A stretch of DNA of 62,582 nt from an uncultured Aeromonas sp. (GCA_945957575.1 CAMFLW010000005.1:1-62582); one strand, 5' to 3'. Positions 39,260 through 49,165 are shown, counted from the stretch's first letter. Numbers and translations: made by a program. The notes: a model not told the origin generated them from the sequence alone.

Positions 39260-40969
39260 ATGTTCACTATCGATACCCTGCTGACCCAGCACTTCCCCCG
39301 CCTGCTTGGCTACCCCCTGCTCACCCCGCTGTTAAAGCGGCTGTTGGGCTGGCTGCTCAACGAACGTGCCTTTGCCGACTTTGCCACCCGCTACCCGCAC
39401 CTGCGCGGCCTCGACTTTGTCGAGCAGGCGCTGACCCAGCTCGATTTCGACTATCGGGTCAGCGAGGCGCAACTGGAGCATATTCCCGCCAGCGGCCGGG
39501 TCATTCTTGTTGCCAACCATCCCATCGGCTCGCTGGACGGACTGGCGCTGCTACAACTGCTCGGTCGCATTCGCCCCGATGTAAAGATCGTCGCCAACCA
39601 GCTGCTGGCCCAGCTCGCGCCGCTGCGCCCTCTGCTATTGCCGGTAGACAATATGGAGGGCAAGACCGATCGACAGGCCATCCTCGCTATGAATGAACAC
39701 CTCGCCCATGAAGGGGCGCTGGTGATCTTCCCCGCAGGCGAAGTCTCGCGGCTTGGCCTCAAGGGGGTGAAAGATGGCCCCTGGCAGGCAGGCTTTATCA
39801 AGCTGGCCCAGCGCACCCGCACCCCGCTGGTGCCCATCCATCTGGGGGGACGCAACAGCCTCTGGTTCTATCTCGCCTCCTGGCTCAACAAGCCCGCCTC
39901 CGCCCTGTTGCTGGTACGCCAGCTGTTTCGCCAGCAGGGGCAGACCCTGCCGGTGACCATAGGAGCGCGCATTCCACTCGGCAGTTTTCAGGATCTACCC
40001 GCCAAGACGGCGGCGCGGCTGGTGCGCAACCACCTCTACCGGATTGGCCGTGGCAAGGCGGGACGGCTGCAGACCGAGGCCCCCATCGCCCTGCCGGAGG
40101 ATCGCCGCCAACTCAAACAGGCCATCGAAAGCTGCGAGCAGCTCGGCTCCACCCCGGATGGTCAGGGGATCTACCTCTACCGCCGCCACGAACTGAGCCA
40201 CTCGGTGATCCTGCGCGAGCTGGGGCGACTGCGGGAGATCGCCTTTCGCGCTGTGGGGGAAGGGTCTGGCAAGCGGCGGGATCTCGATGGCTTTGACAAC
40301 GACTATCACCACCTGATCCTCTGGGATCCGGCCCGGCTCGATATTATCGGTGCCTACCGGTTCGCCCCTGTGGCGGAGCTGCTGGCCAGCAAGGGGAAGG
40401 ATGGTCTCTACAGCCACACCCTGTTCGGCTTTGAGGATAAGCTGCTGCCCCGGCTGGAGCAGGCCATCGAGCTTGGCCGCAGCTTTATCCAGCCCGCCTA
40501 CTGGGGCAAACGGGGGCTCGATTATCTCTGGTTCGGCATCGGAGCCTATCTGGCCCGCTATCCCCGCTACCGCTACCTGTTTGGCCCGGTGTCGCTCTCC
40601 GGCAGCCTGCCGCCGGCGGCCAAGGATCTGCTGGTGAGCTTCTACCGCCAGCACTTTGCCCCCGAGCTGGCGCTGGCCCCCTCCCGCCGTCCCTACCCCG
40701 AAACGCAGCCTCTGTTCGAAGGGGTGGATTACGGCGCCGACCTCAAAGCGCTCAAGGCCCGCCTCGACAATTTGGGCTGCGCCATCCCTACCCTCTACAA
40801 GCAGTATTCCGAGCTGTGCGAGCCGGGCGGAGTGCAGTTCATGGACTTTGGTATCGACCCCGACTTCAACCACTGCATCGACGGGCTGGTGTGGGTCGAT
40901 GTGAGCCGCATCAAGTCCCACAAGCGGGCCCGCTATATCGGCAGCCATCTGGCCGAGCCGCGCTCATAG
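39260..40969 (+). CDS. olsF: Bifunctional ornithine-lipid synthase, OlsF type
   Basis: A 569-residue fusion of two acyltransferases. Residues about 20-260 are a PlsC/OlsA-type O-acyltransferase with NHPIGSLDG (near 90, the HxxxxD catalytic motif) and FPAGEVSR (near 160). Residues about 285-560 are an OlsB-like GNAT-type N-acyltransferase (REIAFRAVGEGSGKRRDLDG, then DNDYHHLILWD). OlsF enzymes of Serratia and others build the phosphorus-free membrane lipid ornithine lipid in one protein, first acylating ornithine and then adding the second chain. No PhoB box was recognised upstream. The start at 39260 has no strong Shine-Dalgarno. It is a single-gene unit ending in a hairpin terminator. Confidence 0.85.
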   Translation: MFTIDTLLTQHFPRLLGYPLLTPLLKRLLGWLLNERAFADFATRYPHLRGLDFVEQALTQLDFDYRVSEAQLEHIPASGRVILVANHPIGSLDGLALLQLLGRIRPDVKIVANQLLAQLAPLRPLLLPVDNMEGKTDRQAILAMNEHLAHEGALVIFPAGEVSRLGLKGVKDGPWQAGFIKLAQRTRTPLVPIHLGGRNSLWFYLASWLNKPASALLLVRQLFRQQGQTLPVTIGARIPLGSFQDLPAKTAARLVRNHLYRIGRGKAGRLQTEAPIALPEDRRQLKQAIESCEQLGSTPDGQGIYLYRRHELSHSVILRELGRLREIAFRAVGEGSGKRRDLDGFDNDYHHLILWDPARLDIIGAYRFAPVAELLASKGKDGLYSHTLFGFEDKLLPRLEQAIELGRSFIQPAYWGKRGLDYLWFGIGAYLARYPRYRYLFGPVSLSGSLPPAAKDLLVSFYRQHFAPELALAPSRRPYPETQPLFEGVDYGADLKALKARLDNLGCAIPTLYKQYSELCEPGGVQFMDFGIDPDFNHCIDGLVWVDVSRIKSHKRARYIGSHLAEPRS

Positions 40970-41003
40970 CCCTGCAGGCGCCAGGCAAACAGCCAAAGGC
41001 AAA

Positions 41004-41037
41004 AAAGGAGAGAGAGGCCATGGCCTCCCTCTCCTTT
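41004..41037. terminator. Bidirectional terminator between olsF and the Rdx gene
   Basis: A 17-bp near-perfect inverted repeat (one mismatch) centred on CCATGG; on the minus strand it is followed by TTTGCC. Confidence 0.8.
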
Positions 41038-41083
41038 CGCTCTCATGCTCAGCACCTTTTCGAGGCGCTCGGCCCATCTGGCG

Positions 41084-41392
41084 TTACTCGGCCGCCTTGC
41101 GATCCGAGTGGCCGAGATCCCGCTCAGGGGCGATGACGTCACGCACCCGCTGCTTGATCTCCTTGGCCTCGGGGAAGCCGTCATCGACCACCCGATCCCA
41201 CACCTGCACCCCGCCCACCAGAATGCGGAACTCCCCCTTGCTGGCCGGCACCAGCGCCACCTCCCCCAGATCGCTGTCGAAGGTGGAGAGCAGCTCCTGC
41301 GCCAGCCAGGCGGCGCGCAGCATCCAGCGGCAGAGGGTGCAGTAGCGGATTTCGATGCGGGGTTTGCTGATCAGGGTTTCAGACTCGGTCAT
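41084..41392 (-). CDS. Rdx/SelW-like redox protein with CxxC
   Basis: A 102-residue thioredoxin-like protein of the SelT/SelW/SelH (Rdx) family. The redox motif CTLC is at residues 18-21 (IEIRYCTLCRWMLRA); some relatives have selenocysteine at the second position, here it is cysteine. The C-terminal GEFRILVGGVQVWDR block is also typical. Physiological partners are unknown in bacteria. The ATG at 41392 is 6 nt after GGAG. It lies downstream of the adenosylhomocysteinase-like gene in the same direction with a 78-nt gap, so co-transcription is likely. Confidence 0.85.
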   Translation of the reverse strand: MTESETLISKPRIEIRYCTLCRWMLRAAWLAQELLSTFDSDLGEVALVPASKGEFRILVGGVQVWDRVVDDGFPEAKEIKQRVRDVIAPERDLGHSDRKAAE

Positions 41393-41470
41393 GAGTGACT
41401 CCATAAAAAAAGCGGCCAATGGCGGGAAGTAGCGTACCGCCGCCCCATGGCCGACCCCGGTTTGGTCAAA

Positions 41471-42595
41471 TCAGTGCTGATCAACCCCATGAAAATCGGC
41501 CAGCCAATGGCGGGCAATGGTACGCATCGCCGATTCTGGCAGCTCGAACAGGCCGGGTGCAAGAGGGCCTGCCGCCAGCATCCGGATCCCTTCCATGATC
41601 TCCGCCAGCACCAGATATACATATTCACCAATCACGGCGCCATGGACGAAGTTGACCGCCTCGCCCCGGTTGAGCAGGTAGATCTGGGTACCATCCGGCC
41701 GGTTGAGGGCCAGCACATGGGGGCACACCTCTTCGCTCGGCCACGGCAACTGGGCCAGCGAGAAGGCGAACTCGTCATCAGCCGAGGTGACCGAGGCCAC
41801 CATGGTGCCGGGGCGCAGCGCCTGCAGATCCGCCAAATCCAGCGAGCCGTTGCCGGTAGAGCAGATCACCAGCTCGGCGCGGCTCAAGGCCTCGGCCTTG
41901 GTGATCAGGCGAAAACCGTGAGAGAGCGCTTCGACCTGTCGCAGCACATCGGTCTCCACCAGCCCGAGATGGAGGTTGCGACAACGCAGGTCGCGGGCAA
42001 TGCTGCGCCCCACCTTGCCATAGCCAAACAGCACGGCTTCGCAGACGTTGAAGGTACGGTTGAGGTTGCGGGCCAGCGACTCCGCGGAGTAGACCACGCT
42101 CAAACCAATCTGGATATCCTCGGCCTGCTTGAGGGGACTGCGTGCCACCGACACCACGGAGGTCGCCAGCACCTCCTGCTCATAGCGCTGGTGGCCGTTC
42201 TCGGTCATCTCCACCACCCCGAGGAAACGTGGGCCGAAGTATTCACTCAAGATCACCTGAGTTTTGGCAAAGTATCCGCCGATATCGAGGATCAACAGCC
42301 TCTCATGGGGGGCCACCAGCGGCGCAATCTGCTGGATGAGACTGTCGGGTTCATTGGTCCAGCGTCGGTTGAGGGGCAGCACCGGATAGTGCTGGGATAC
42401 CCACTCCAGGGTCGGACCGTGTACCGATTTCGGTTTGGGCAAAATGGCGCCAATCCGTCCAATCTGACCGAGAGCGTCGATAAAACGGGGACGATCAGGA
42501 AGCAGGTGGGTAACCAGCAGAATGCAGAGACCTTCGATACGGCCCTGCCCGGTGAAATGGCGAAAAAACAGATGCTCAGATCCTTGACTGCGCAA
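41471..42595 (-). CDS. Divergent adenosylhomocysteinase-like NAD-binding protein
   Basis: A 374-residue protein related to S-adenosylhomocysteine hydrolase (usually 430-470 aa). It has the NAD-binding Rossmann motif GYGKVGRSIARDL near residue 208 and related blocks (LILDIGGY, GVVEMTENG, CSTGNG). The catalytic KxxxDN signature before the Rossmann domain is not recognisable; that stretch reads IQIGLSVVYSAESL. It may therefore not hydrolyse adenosylhomocysteine. The start is a TTG at 42595, chosen because AAGGAGG lies exactly 6 nt upstream; an ATG 16 codons earlier has no ribosome-binding site. Function unknown. Confidence 0.72.
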   Translation of the reverse strand: MRSQGSEHLFFRHFTGQGRIEGLCILLVTHLLPDRPRFIDALGQIGRIGAILPKPKSVHGPTLEWVSQHYPVLPLNRRWTNEPDSLIQQIAPLVAPHERLLILDIGGYFAKTQVILSEYFGPRFLGVVEMTENGHQRYEQEVLATSVVSVARSPLKQAEDIQIGLSVVYSAESLARNLNRTFNVCEAVLFGYGKVGRSIARDLRCRNLHLGLVETDVLRQVEALSHGFRLITKAEALSRAELVICSTGNGSLDLADLQALRPGTMVASVTSADDEFAFSLAQLPWPSEEVCPHVLALNRPDGTQIYLLNRGEAVNFVHGAVIGEYVYLVLAEIMEGIRMLAAGPLAPGLFELPESAMRTIARHWLADFHGVDQH

Positions 42596-42644
42596 CTGTG
42601 GCCTCCTTAATTTGCCCCAAAATGTGTGCTGCAAAGCAAGCAAA

Positions 42645-42669
42645 CAGAACCCGGCGCAGCCGGGTTCTG
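42645..42669 (-). terminator. Hairpin terminator downstream of the yceI unit
   Basis: Perfect 11-bp stem CAGAACCCGGC/GCCGGGTTCTG with loop GCA. It lies 124 nt after the membrane-protein stop and just upstream of the next gene; the U-tract is weak (TTTGCTTG). Confidence 0.6.
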
Positions 42670-42792
42670 TGTGTGTCCAGATAAGTGAAAATCCTTTTTA
42701 TCTTAAACACATAGGAGGGCTCAATCTTTATATCTCAAGAGTATGAGCAGGTATGCAAAAATGACCGTAATTGGCTGTTTTTCATGCAAAAA

Positions 42793-43530
42793 TCAGTACA
42801 AAGAAGCGGCAGGCCAGACATGCCACAGACTGAGTCCGCTACCCGCCCCGGCCAGCAGGATCAGAGCCCCCCAGCGCAGAGGTGCTCCCTTGCCGCGCAA
42901 TAGCCACTCCAGCAGCGGCAGCAACCAGACCGGCAGCAGAACTACCAGCGGCACCTCCACATATTGCCAGGCGAGCATCTGGACGAAAGCGAGGGCCAGC
43001 GCCAGACCGGCAGGCGCCACATTGACCCCGGCAAACGTGGCAAGCAGTGCCCGAAAACCGGCGAAGGCGGCCAAGGCGCCGGCCAGCTGGGCAATCAGCA
43101 GGCTGCCATCGATACCGATCACCAGCGCCAGCCAGATAAAACCGAGGGCAAACCCGAGCCCCTCGCGGTTATCACAGCGCAAGGTGCTCCAGCCAAACCA
43201 GAGGATGGCGGGCAGTAGCGCCAGCCAGATCCCGGGTTCGCTCGCCAATACCGATGCCAATCCCTGCCACCACACCAGCGCGCTGAACACGGCAAAGAGC
43301 AGCAGCGAGCCGCGCAGATCGTTCACCTGAGCCGCAATGGCGGGGACCAGCAGGGTTAGCGGCAGCCACTGCCACGCTTTGGCCGGGATGCCATAGAGGC
43401 CGCCGAGCCAGGATCCCACCAGCCAGAGCGCCAGCGCGCCCCACAGATAACCCAGTCGCGGCCAGCGCCACGATAGCAAAGCGGCTCCCAGAGGAGCCGC
43501 CAGGGTTTGCAGCAGAAGTTCCGCGCCCAT
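42793..43530 (-). CDS. Polytopic membrane protein, unknown function
   Basis: A 245-residue, very hydrophobic protein with about eight helices, rich in Trp and Leu. I do not recognise a family. Its ATG shares one base with the yceI stop (TAATG), so translation is coupled to yceI; E. coli yceI is similarly paired with a cytochrome b561-like membrane gene (yceJ), but this protein lacks clear haem-ligand histidines and looks unrelated. A role with the YceI lipid-binding protein is inferred from coupling only. Confidence 0.65.
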   Translation of the reverse strand: MGAELLLQTLAAPLGAALLSWRWPRLGYLWGALALWLVGSWLGGLYGIPAKAWQWLPLTLLVPAIAAQVNDLRGSLLLFAVFSALVWWQGLASVLASEPGIWLALLPAILWFGWSTLRCDNREGLGFALGFIWLALVIGIDGSLLIAQLAGALAAFAGFRALLATFAGVNVAPAGLALALAFVQMLAWQYVEVPLVVLLPVWLLPLLEWLLRGKGAPLRWGALILLAGAGSGLSLWHVWPAASLY

Positions 43531-44090
43531 TACTTGCGCACGCCTTCGACAAACAGGTTGATGTTCATCTCGTCCGGAATGCCGGGCAGCATGTAGCTCA
43601 CGCCAAAGTCACTGCGTTTGATAGTGGTGGAGGCGTTGAAGCCGCTGCGGTAGCCGCCCCAGGGATCCTTGCCCTCACCGATCTTGACCAGATCGAAGGC
43701 CACTTCCTTGGAGACGCCGTGCAGAGTCAGGGTCCCTTTCAGCACGCCTTTATCCTTGGTGCCCTCGTAAGCGGAGCTGACGAAGGTCATCTTGGGATAC
43801 TGCTTCACGTCGAGGAAGTCCGGACTGCGCAGGTGCTTGTCGCGGGCCTCGTGATTGGAGTCGACGCTGGCGGCATCCACTTCGAAGCTCGCCTTGGCGG
43901 CCGCCGGGTTGGCGTCATCCATGCTGAAGGTGCCGCTGAAGGTGTTGAAGCGACCCACCAGCTCGGAGAAGCCCAGGTGACCCACCTTGAACTGCACCGT
44001 GGTGTGCGCCGCATCCACGTCGTAATCCGCCGCCATCAGAGGGGTAGCCATAAACAGGCAGGAGGCCAGCAGAGCCTTGGTCATTTTCAT
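43530..44090 (-). CDS. yceI: YceI family periplasmic lipid-binding protein
   Basis: A 186-residue secreted lipocalin-like protein. A signal peptide of about 20 residues (cleavage after PLMA) precedes the YceI barrel: DAAHTTVQFKVGHLGFSELVGRF near residue 26, FDLVKIGEGKDPWGGYRSGF near 133. Members bind isoprenoid quinones or other lipids in the periplasm. AAGGAAC is 6 nt before the ATG. It is divergent from the LysR gene at 44200 and forms a unit with the membrane protein downstream. Confidence 0.92.
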   Translation of the reverse strand: MKMTKALLASCLFMATPLMAADYDVDAAHTTVQFKVGHLGFSELVGRFNTFSGTFSMDDANPAAAKASFEVDAASVDSNHEARDKHLRSPDFLDVKQYPKMTFVSSAYEGTKDKGVLKGTLTLHGVSKEVAFDLVKIGEGKDPWGGYRSGFNASTTIKRSDFGVSYMLPGIPDEMNINLFVEGVRK

Positions 44091-44199
44091 CCGTTCGTTC
44101 CTTCATCTTGGGGTTCATATCAGTGGTTAAAATGCTAACCTCGTTCTGAAGATGAATAATCAGTGATTTATTAAATTCATTATTTACTGAGGATGGAAA

Positions 44200-45102
44200 A
44201 TGGACCAGATCGCCGCCATGCGCACCTTTATCAAGGTGGTGGAGTGCCAGAGCTTTACCAAGGCCGCCAACCAGCTCGGCATCTCGGTCGCCATGGCCTC
44301 CAAACTGATGCAGCAGCTGGAGGAGTCCCTCGCCACCCGGCTGCTGTCGCGCACCACCCGTCAGGTCAATCCCACCGAAGCGGGCCAGTTCTACTACCAG
44401 CGCTCCCTCGCCCTGCTGGCGGAGCTGGAAGAGACCCACAGCCAGCTGACCCACCACAACCAGCAGCCGAACGGCACCCTCAAGCTCTCGGTGCCGATGG
44501 ATTTTGGCTATCTGCACCTCTCCCCCGCCCTGCCGCTGTTTCGCCAGCGCTTTCCCGACCTCAAGCTCGATATCGAGTACAGCGACCGGCGGGTAGCGCT
44601 GGTGGAAGAGGGGTTCGATCTGGCGCTGCGGATCGGCCACCTCAGCGACTCCTCGCTGGTGGCGCGCCAACTGGCCACCATTCGGGTCGAGCTTTGCGCC
44701 AGCCCCGCCTATCTGGCACGCAAGGGCAGACCGGAAAAACCCGAGGATCTCAAACAGCACGACTGTCTGATCTACACCCTGACCCAGCCGGAGTGGCACT
44801 TCAAACGGGGAAGCGAGGCGCAGAGTATCCGGCCACAGGGGCCGCTGCGGGCCAACAACGGGGTGGCGCTGACCCGCGCCGCTTGTGATGATCAGGGCAT
44901 CATATTGCAGCCCACCTTTATCGTGGGGGAGGCCCTGCGGTCAGGGCAGCTGGTCAGCCTGCTGCCAGAGTGGGACAAGGGAGAGGTGGGACTTTATGCG
45001 GTCTATCCGCACCGCCGCTTCGTCTCGGCCAAGGTGCGCTGCTTTATCGAGTTCGTGCAGGAGCGCTATCTCGCCCCGCAACAGTGGGATGCGCCGACCT
45101 GA
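44200..45102 (+). CDS. LysR family transcriptional regulator
   Basis: A 300-residue regulator: an N-terminal winged helix-turn-helix (residues 1-60, SFTKAANQLGISVAMASKLM) and a C-terminal type-2 periplasmic-binding-like effector domain (about 90-295). It is most like the large DsdC/AaeR-type group with one gene per site. It is divergent from yceI with a 109-nt intergenic region, so control of yceI is likely. An AATCA-G-TGATT palindrome at 44158-44168 lies in that region. Effector unknown. Confidence 0.9.
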   Translation: MDQIAAMRTFIKVVECQSFTKAANQLGISVAMASKLMQQLEESLATRLLSRTTRQVNPTEAGQFYYQRSLALLAELEETHSQLTHHNQQPNGTLKLSVPMDFGYLHLSPALPLFRQRFPDLKLDIEYSDRRVALVEEGFDLALRIGHLSDSSLVARQLATIRVELCASPAYLARKGRPEKPEDLKQHDCLIYTLTQPEWHFKRGSEAQSIRPQGPLRANNGVALTRAACDDQGIILQPTFIVGEALRSGQLVSLLPEWDKGEVGLYAVYPHRRFVSAKVRCFIEFVQERYLAPQQWDAPT

Positions 45103-45156
45103 TTGCAGAGCAGAGGGTACGGCCTGACTGTCCGGCCTGCAGGCCCGGCTTGAAAC

Positions 45157-45585
45157 CTAACGCTGGTCGGGTGCGGTGGTGGATGCGGCAACAGGGGTGA
45201 GCTTGGCTAGCAGACGTTCCTGCTCGAGGCTTAACTGCCAGCGTGGCAAACGGGTGCGGACAACCGACAACTGCGGCTCACTGAGGGCATAGGGGAGCGC
45301 CACTTCAATCTCGGGGCAGTCAAACATGGTGGCCAGCTGCAGGATCAAAATGAGGTTTGCCTCGTCAGTCTTGTGCTTGTTAACCCGTTTGCGGATCTCG
45401 TGGCGCAGCTGGGTTTCGGGGTCCTGGGTCATTGCCTGCCAGCCGAAACCGAACAACGGCACCAGCGCGCTGACAATCCCCAGCGCCGTCATCGGCTGCT
45501 TGGGGGGATGATAGAGTGCGTTGAGATCCAGCAGAACAGGATTCTGACGAACCTCACCCTCGCCAAATAAAATCGTTTTCGTCAT
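45157..45585 (-). CDS. Hypothetical protein (142 aa)
   Basis: Not recognised. A soluble 142-residue protein with one modestly hydrophobic segment (near residues 33-52, ALGIVSALVPLFGFG) and a charged C-terminal half. It converges on the LysR gene and is divergent from fhs, with only 67 nt between the start codons. No domain could be assigned. Confidence 0.55.
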   Translation of the reverse strand: MTKTILFGEGEVRQNPVLLDLNALYHPPKQPMTALGIVSALVPLFGFGWQAMTQDPETQLRHEIRKRVNKHKTDEANLILILQLATMFDCPEIEVALPYALSEPQLSVVRTRLPRWQLSLEQERLLAKLTPVAASTTAPDQR

Positions 45586-45652
45586 TGGATTACCCGTTAT
45601 ATTCCACTAGACTGCGCCGCATATTTTACCCCGATATGCCAACGAGGTGCTG

Positions 45653-47383
45653 ATGCTAAGCGATATCGAGATCTCCCGCCAGTCCCCCCGTCTCTCCATT
45701 CACGCGCTGGCCGAACGCCTCGCCATCCCCCAACACCTGCTCAGCCCTCATGGCCACTACAAAGGCAAACTCAGCCTCGACCTGCTCGCGTCTCAGCCCA
45801 CACAGAGCGGCAAGCTGGTACTGGTGAGCGCCATCACCCCGACCCCGCTCGGTGAAGGGAAAACGGTGACCACGCTGGGCCTCTCCATGGGGCTCAACCA
45901 TATCGGTCAACCCAGCATCGCCACTATTCGCCAGCCGAGCCTCGGGCCGGTATTCGGGGTCAAGGGGGGTGCAGCCGGCGGCGGCCACGCCCAGGTGGTG
46001 CCGATGGAGGAGATGAACCTGCACCTCACCGGCGATTTTCACGCCCTGACGGCGGCCCACAATCTGGCGGCAGCGGCCCTCGATGCCCGCCTGTTCCACG
46101 AACAGAAACTGGGTGCCGAGTTCAGCGCCAAAACAGGCCTGCCGCGGCTCGATATCGATGCCGATAACATCCTCTGGCCACGCACCCTCGACATGAACGA
46201 TCGCGCCCTGCGTCACCTCACCATCGGTCAGGGTGGCGCCGCCGACGGGGTGGAACGCAGCGATCGCTTCGTCATCACCGCTGCCTCCGAGCTGATGGCC
46301 ATTCTGGCGCTGGCAAGCGATCTGAAAGACCTGCGCCAGCGCATCGGCCGCATCCAGCTGGCCCACAATATCCACGGCAAGCCCATCACTGCCGAACAGC
46401 TAGAAGTGGCTGGCGCCATGACGGTGCTGCTGAAAGACGCACTGCAACCGACCCTGATGCAGACCACAGAGCAGACGCCGGTGCTGGTGCACGCCGGCCC
46501 CTTTGCCAACATCGCCCACGGCAACTCCTCGGTGATCGCCGATCGCATCGCCCTTGGCCTGACCGACTATGTGGTGACCGAGGCAGGTTTTGGCTCCGAC
46601 ATGGGGCTGGAGAAGTTCTTCAACATCAAGAGCCGCCAATCCGGCATTACCCCCGCCTGCGTAGTGCTGGTGGCCACGGTGCGCGGCCTCAAGGCCAACA
46701 GCGGCTTGCTCGACATCCGCCCGGGCCAGCCGCTGCCAGCCAGCCTGCAAGGAGAAGATCTGCCTACCCTCAAGCAGGGCTGTGCCAACCTTGCCTGGCA
46801 TATCCGGAACGCCCGCCGCTACGGGGTGCCGGTGGTGGTCGCCATCAACCGCTTCCCCACCGACAGCGAGGCCGAGCTGGCGCTGCTAGCCCATGAGGCG
46901 CAGCAAGCCGGCGCCTGTGGCGCAGCTATCTCCAACGCCTTCACTCAGGGTGGCGCCGGTGCCAGCGAGCTGGCCCGCGCCGTGGTCGCCGCCTGCGATC
47001 AGCCCGGCAAGGTGAAATTGCTCTACCCCGACGAGATGAACCTCGACGCCAAGCTGGCGACCCTGGTGGAGTGCGGCTACGGTGGCCGCGGAGTGCTGCT
47101 CTCCGACAGAGCCCGCCAGCAGCTGGCACAACTCTCTGCCGAGGGGTGGGATCACTTGCCCATCTGCGTCGCCAAGACGCCGCTCTCCATCAGTCATGAC
47201 CCTGCAAGAAAGGGAGTACCGACCGATTTCGAGGTGCCCATCGACGAGGTGAAGCTCTGCGCCGGTGCCGGGTTCGTCTATGCGCTGGCGGGCCCCATCA
47301 TGACCATGCCGGGGCTGGGCAGTCTGCCTGCCTATCGCCATATCGATATCGATGAGAACGGCGACATCGTCGGCCTGAGCTAA
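45653..47383 (+). CDS. fhs: Formate-tetrahydrofolate ligase
   Basis: Cytoplasmic enzyme (576 aa) that makes 10-formyl-tetrahydrofolate from formate and ATP, feeding purine and one-carbon metabolism. It has the P-loop [13 protein letters not shown] near residue 61, the [19 protein letters not shown] block near 90, [13 protein letters not shown] near 311 and [11 protein letters not shown] near 552. The ATG at 45653 is 5 nt after GAGG; a GTG two codons earlier is too close to that site. E. coli lacks this gene, so formate produced by fermentation can be salvaged here. Confidence 0.96.
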   Translation: MLSDIEISRQSPRLSIHALAERLAIPQHLLSPHGHYKGKLSLDLLASQPTQSGKLVLVSAITPTPLGEGKTVTTLGLSMGLNHIGQPSIATIRQPSLGPVFGVKGGAAGGGHAQVVPMEEMNLHLTGDFHALTAAHNLAAAALDARLFHEQKLGAEFSAKTGLPRLDIDADNILWPRTLDMNDRALRHLTIGQGGAADGVERSDRFVITAASELMAILALASDLKDLRQRIGRIQLAHNIHGKPITAEQLEVAGAMTVLLKDALQPTLMQTTEQTPVLVHAGPFANIAHGNSSVIADRIALGLTDYVVTEAGFGSDMGLEKFFNIKSRQSGITPACVVLVATVRGLKANSGLLDIRPGQPLPASLQGEDLPTLKQGCANLAWHIRNARRYGVPVVVAINRFPTDSEAELALLAHEAQQAGACGAAISNAFTQGGAGASELARAVVAACDQPGKVKLLYPDEMNLDAKLATLVECGYGGRGVLLSDRARQQLAQLSAEGWDHLPICVAKTPLSISHDPARKGVPTDFEVPIDEVKLCAGAGFVYALAGPIMTMPGLGSLPAYRHIDIDENGDIVGLS

Positions 47384-47462
47384 ATGGTCGGGTGAAGGGG
47401 ATGCTTAGGTCGATGACGCTTCGCTAATCGACCCTGCGATAAACAAACCAACCAGAAACAAC

Positions 47463-47488
47463 AAGGCCCCGCCAATTGGCGGGGCCTT
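47463..47488. terminator. Terminator between fhs and the chemoreceptor
   Basis: Perfect 11-bp stem AAGGCCCCGCC/GGCGGGGCCTT with loop AATT between convergent genes. Confidence 0.85.
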
Positions 47489-47509
47489 CTGTTATCCATG
47501 CATCAACCC

Positions 47510-49165
47510 TTAGAGGGTGAAGCGCTGGGTCATATGGTGCAGGGTGTTGGCCAGCTTGCTCAACTCGCCACACGCCTGGGCGATCTGATTGGCGCCCTGG
47601 GCATTCTCGTCAGCGGCATTGTGAATGTTGACGATGCTGCGGTTGAGCTCTTCGGTCACCGCGTTCTGCTCTTCGGTGGCGGTGGCGATCAGGGTGTTCA
47701 TGTCGGTGATGCGCACCACAGCACCATTGATGGTGTCGATACTGGTACCGGCATCCCGGGCCAGACCGACGCTCTCCTGCATCTGATGACGGCTCAACTG
47801 CATGGCGTTGCCCGCCTCGGCAGCGCGGCTCTGCAACAGCTCGATCATCTTGCTGATCTCGGCGGTGGAGTCCTGGGTACGTTGGGCCAAGGAGCGCACT
47901 TCATCGGCAACGACCGCAAAACCACGGCCCTGCTCACCGGCACGGGCCGCTTCGATGGCCGCGTTAAGGGCCAGCAGATTGGTCTGACCGGCGATATCGC
48001 GGATCACATCCAGCACCACGCTGATGTTGGCGCTGTCGGCCTCCAACTGCTGCACCACGGTGCCCGCCTGTTCAATCTTGACCGACACATCTTCGATGCT
48101 GGCAATGGAACTGCGTACCACTTCGCTGCCGGCCGCGGAGGTGCGGGAGGCATCCTTGGCGGCGCTCATGGCATCCGTGGTGTTGCGGGCAACTTCGTTG
48201 ACGGTGGACTGCATCTCGTTCATGGCAGTCGCCACCTGGGAGACTTCGTTCTGCTGGATGGCCATGCCGCTGGCGGACTGGCTGGAGATGGCGCTCACCT
48301 CCTCCACCGCGCTGCTGAGCTGGCTCACGGAACCGGCGATCTCGCTCACCAGATCGGAGAGGGAGCCCTGCATCCGGTTGATGGCGGAACCCAACTGACC
48401 CAGTTCGTCGCGATTGAAACGGCTGTCGCGGATCCACTGCTGCAGTTCCCCCTGACCCAGCTCGCCATTGGCGATGCGTTGGGCCTGACGGGCCAGCATG
48501 ATCAGCGGATCGCGGATTTGGCGGGTCAGTACCACGGAGAGCACCACCACTAGTACCAGACCAAGCACTAGCGCGATGGTAACGCTCAGCTTGGCGGATT
48601 GATAAGACTCGATGATGTCACTGCGAGACCCAGACGCATAACCATGATTGATCTTTATTAAATCGGCCACCGACTTGGTCAGCGTGGTGTAAAGGGGACC
48701 CCCCTCCTCAAGAAAGATGCGCTGGGCTTCTGCCATCTGCTCGCGGTCTTGCAACTGCATCACTCGCTGATTCAGCGCCACATAACGTTCCCACTCTGAT
48801 TTCACCGTATCGAAGGTACGGCGCTCCGCTACATCCTCAGCCCAGATAGTTTTATCGTGGGCACTCAGTTGCTGTGCGATCGTGTTGAGTTGTTCATTGG
48901 CAATATTTCGGTATTCCGACCTTTTCTGCGGGTCGGCTGCCACCACGAAGTAGTCAAGCTCATAACGGCGCAACTCACCGATGGTATCAGCAATCGCACT
49001 GGTACGATTGACCGCGGGCAGGATACTGTCGGTAAACCGAATGGCGACATCATTCATGTTACCAAACTGGACAAGGGCAAAACCGCCGATAAAGGCGACC
49101 ATCAAACCGAGCACAGCAAAGCTGGCGGTGAGTTTCTTTCCAATGGTCATTGAACTGTTATTCAT
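47510..49165 (-). CDS. Methyl-accepting chemotaxis protein with 4-helix-bundle sensor
   Basis: A 551-residue chemoreceptor. TM1 is about residues 10-32, followed by a four-helix-bundle periplasmic domain (about 35-190, starting AIRFTDSILPAVNR), TM2 about 195-215, HAMP to about 270 and the signalling tip near 385-430 ([20 protein letters not shown]). The last residues TQRFTL are not the CheR pentapeptide. A sigma-28 promoter upstream puts it in the late flagellar regulon. Ligand unknown. Confidence 0.94.
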   Translation of the reverse strand: MNNSSMTIGKKLTASFAVLGLMVAFIGGFALVQFGNMNDVAIRFTDSILPAVNRTSAIADTIGELRRYELDYFVVAADPQKRSEYRNIANEQLNTIAQQLSAHDKTIWAEDVAERRTFDTVKSEWERYVALNQRVMQLQDREQMAEAQRIFLEEGGPLYTTLTKSVADLIKINHGYASGSRSDIIESYQSAKLSVTIALVLGLVLVVVLSVVLTRQIRDPLIMLARQAQRIANGELGQGELQQWIRDSRFNRDELGQLGSAINRMQGSLSDLVSEIAGSVSQLSSAVEEVSAISSQSASGMAIQQNEVSQVATAMNEMQSTVNEVARNTTDAMSAAKDASRTSAAGSEVVRSSIASIEDVSVKIEQAGTVVQQLEADSANISVVLDVIRDIAGQTNLLALNAAIEAARAGEQGRGFAVVADEVRSLAQRTQDSTAEISKMIELLQSRAAEAGNAMQLSRHQMQESVGLARDAGTSIDTINGAVVRITDMNTLIATATEEQNAVTEELNRSIVNIHNAADENAQGANQIAQACGELSKLANTLHHMTQRFTL

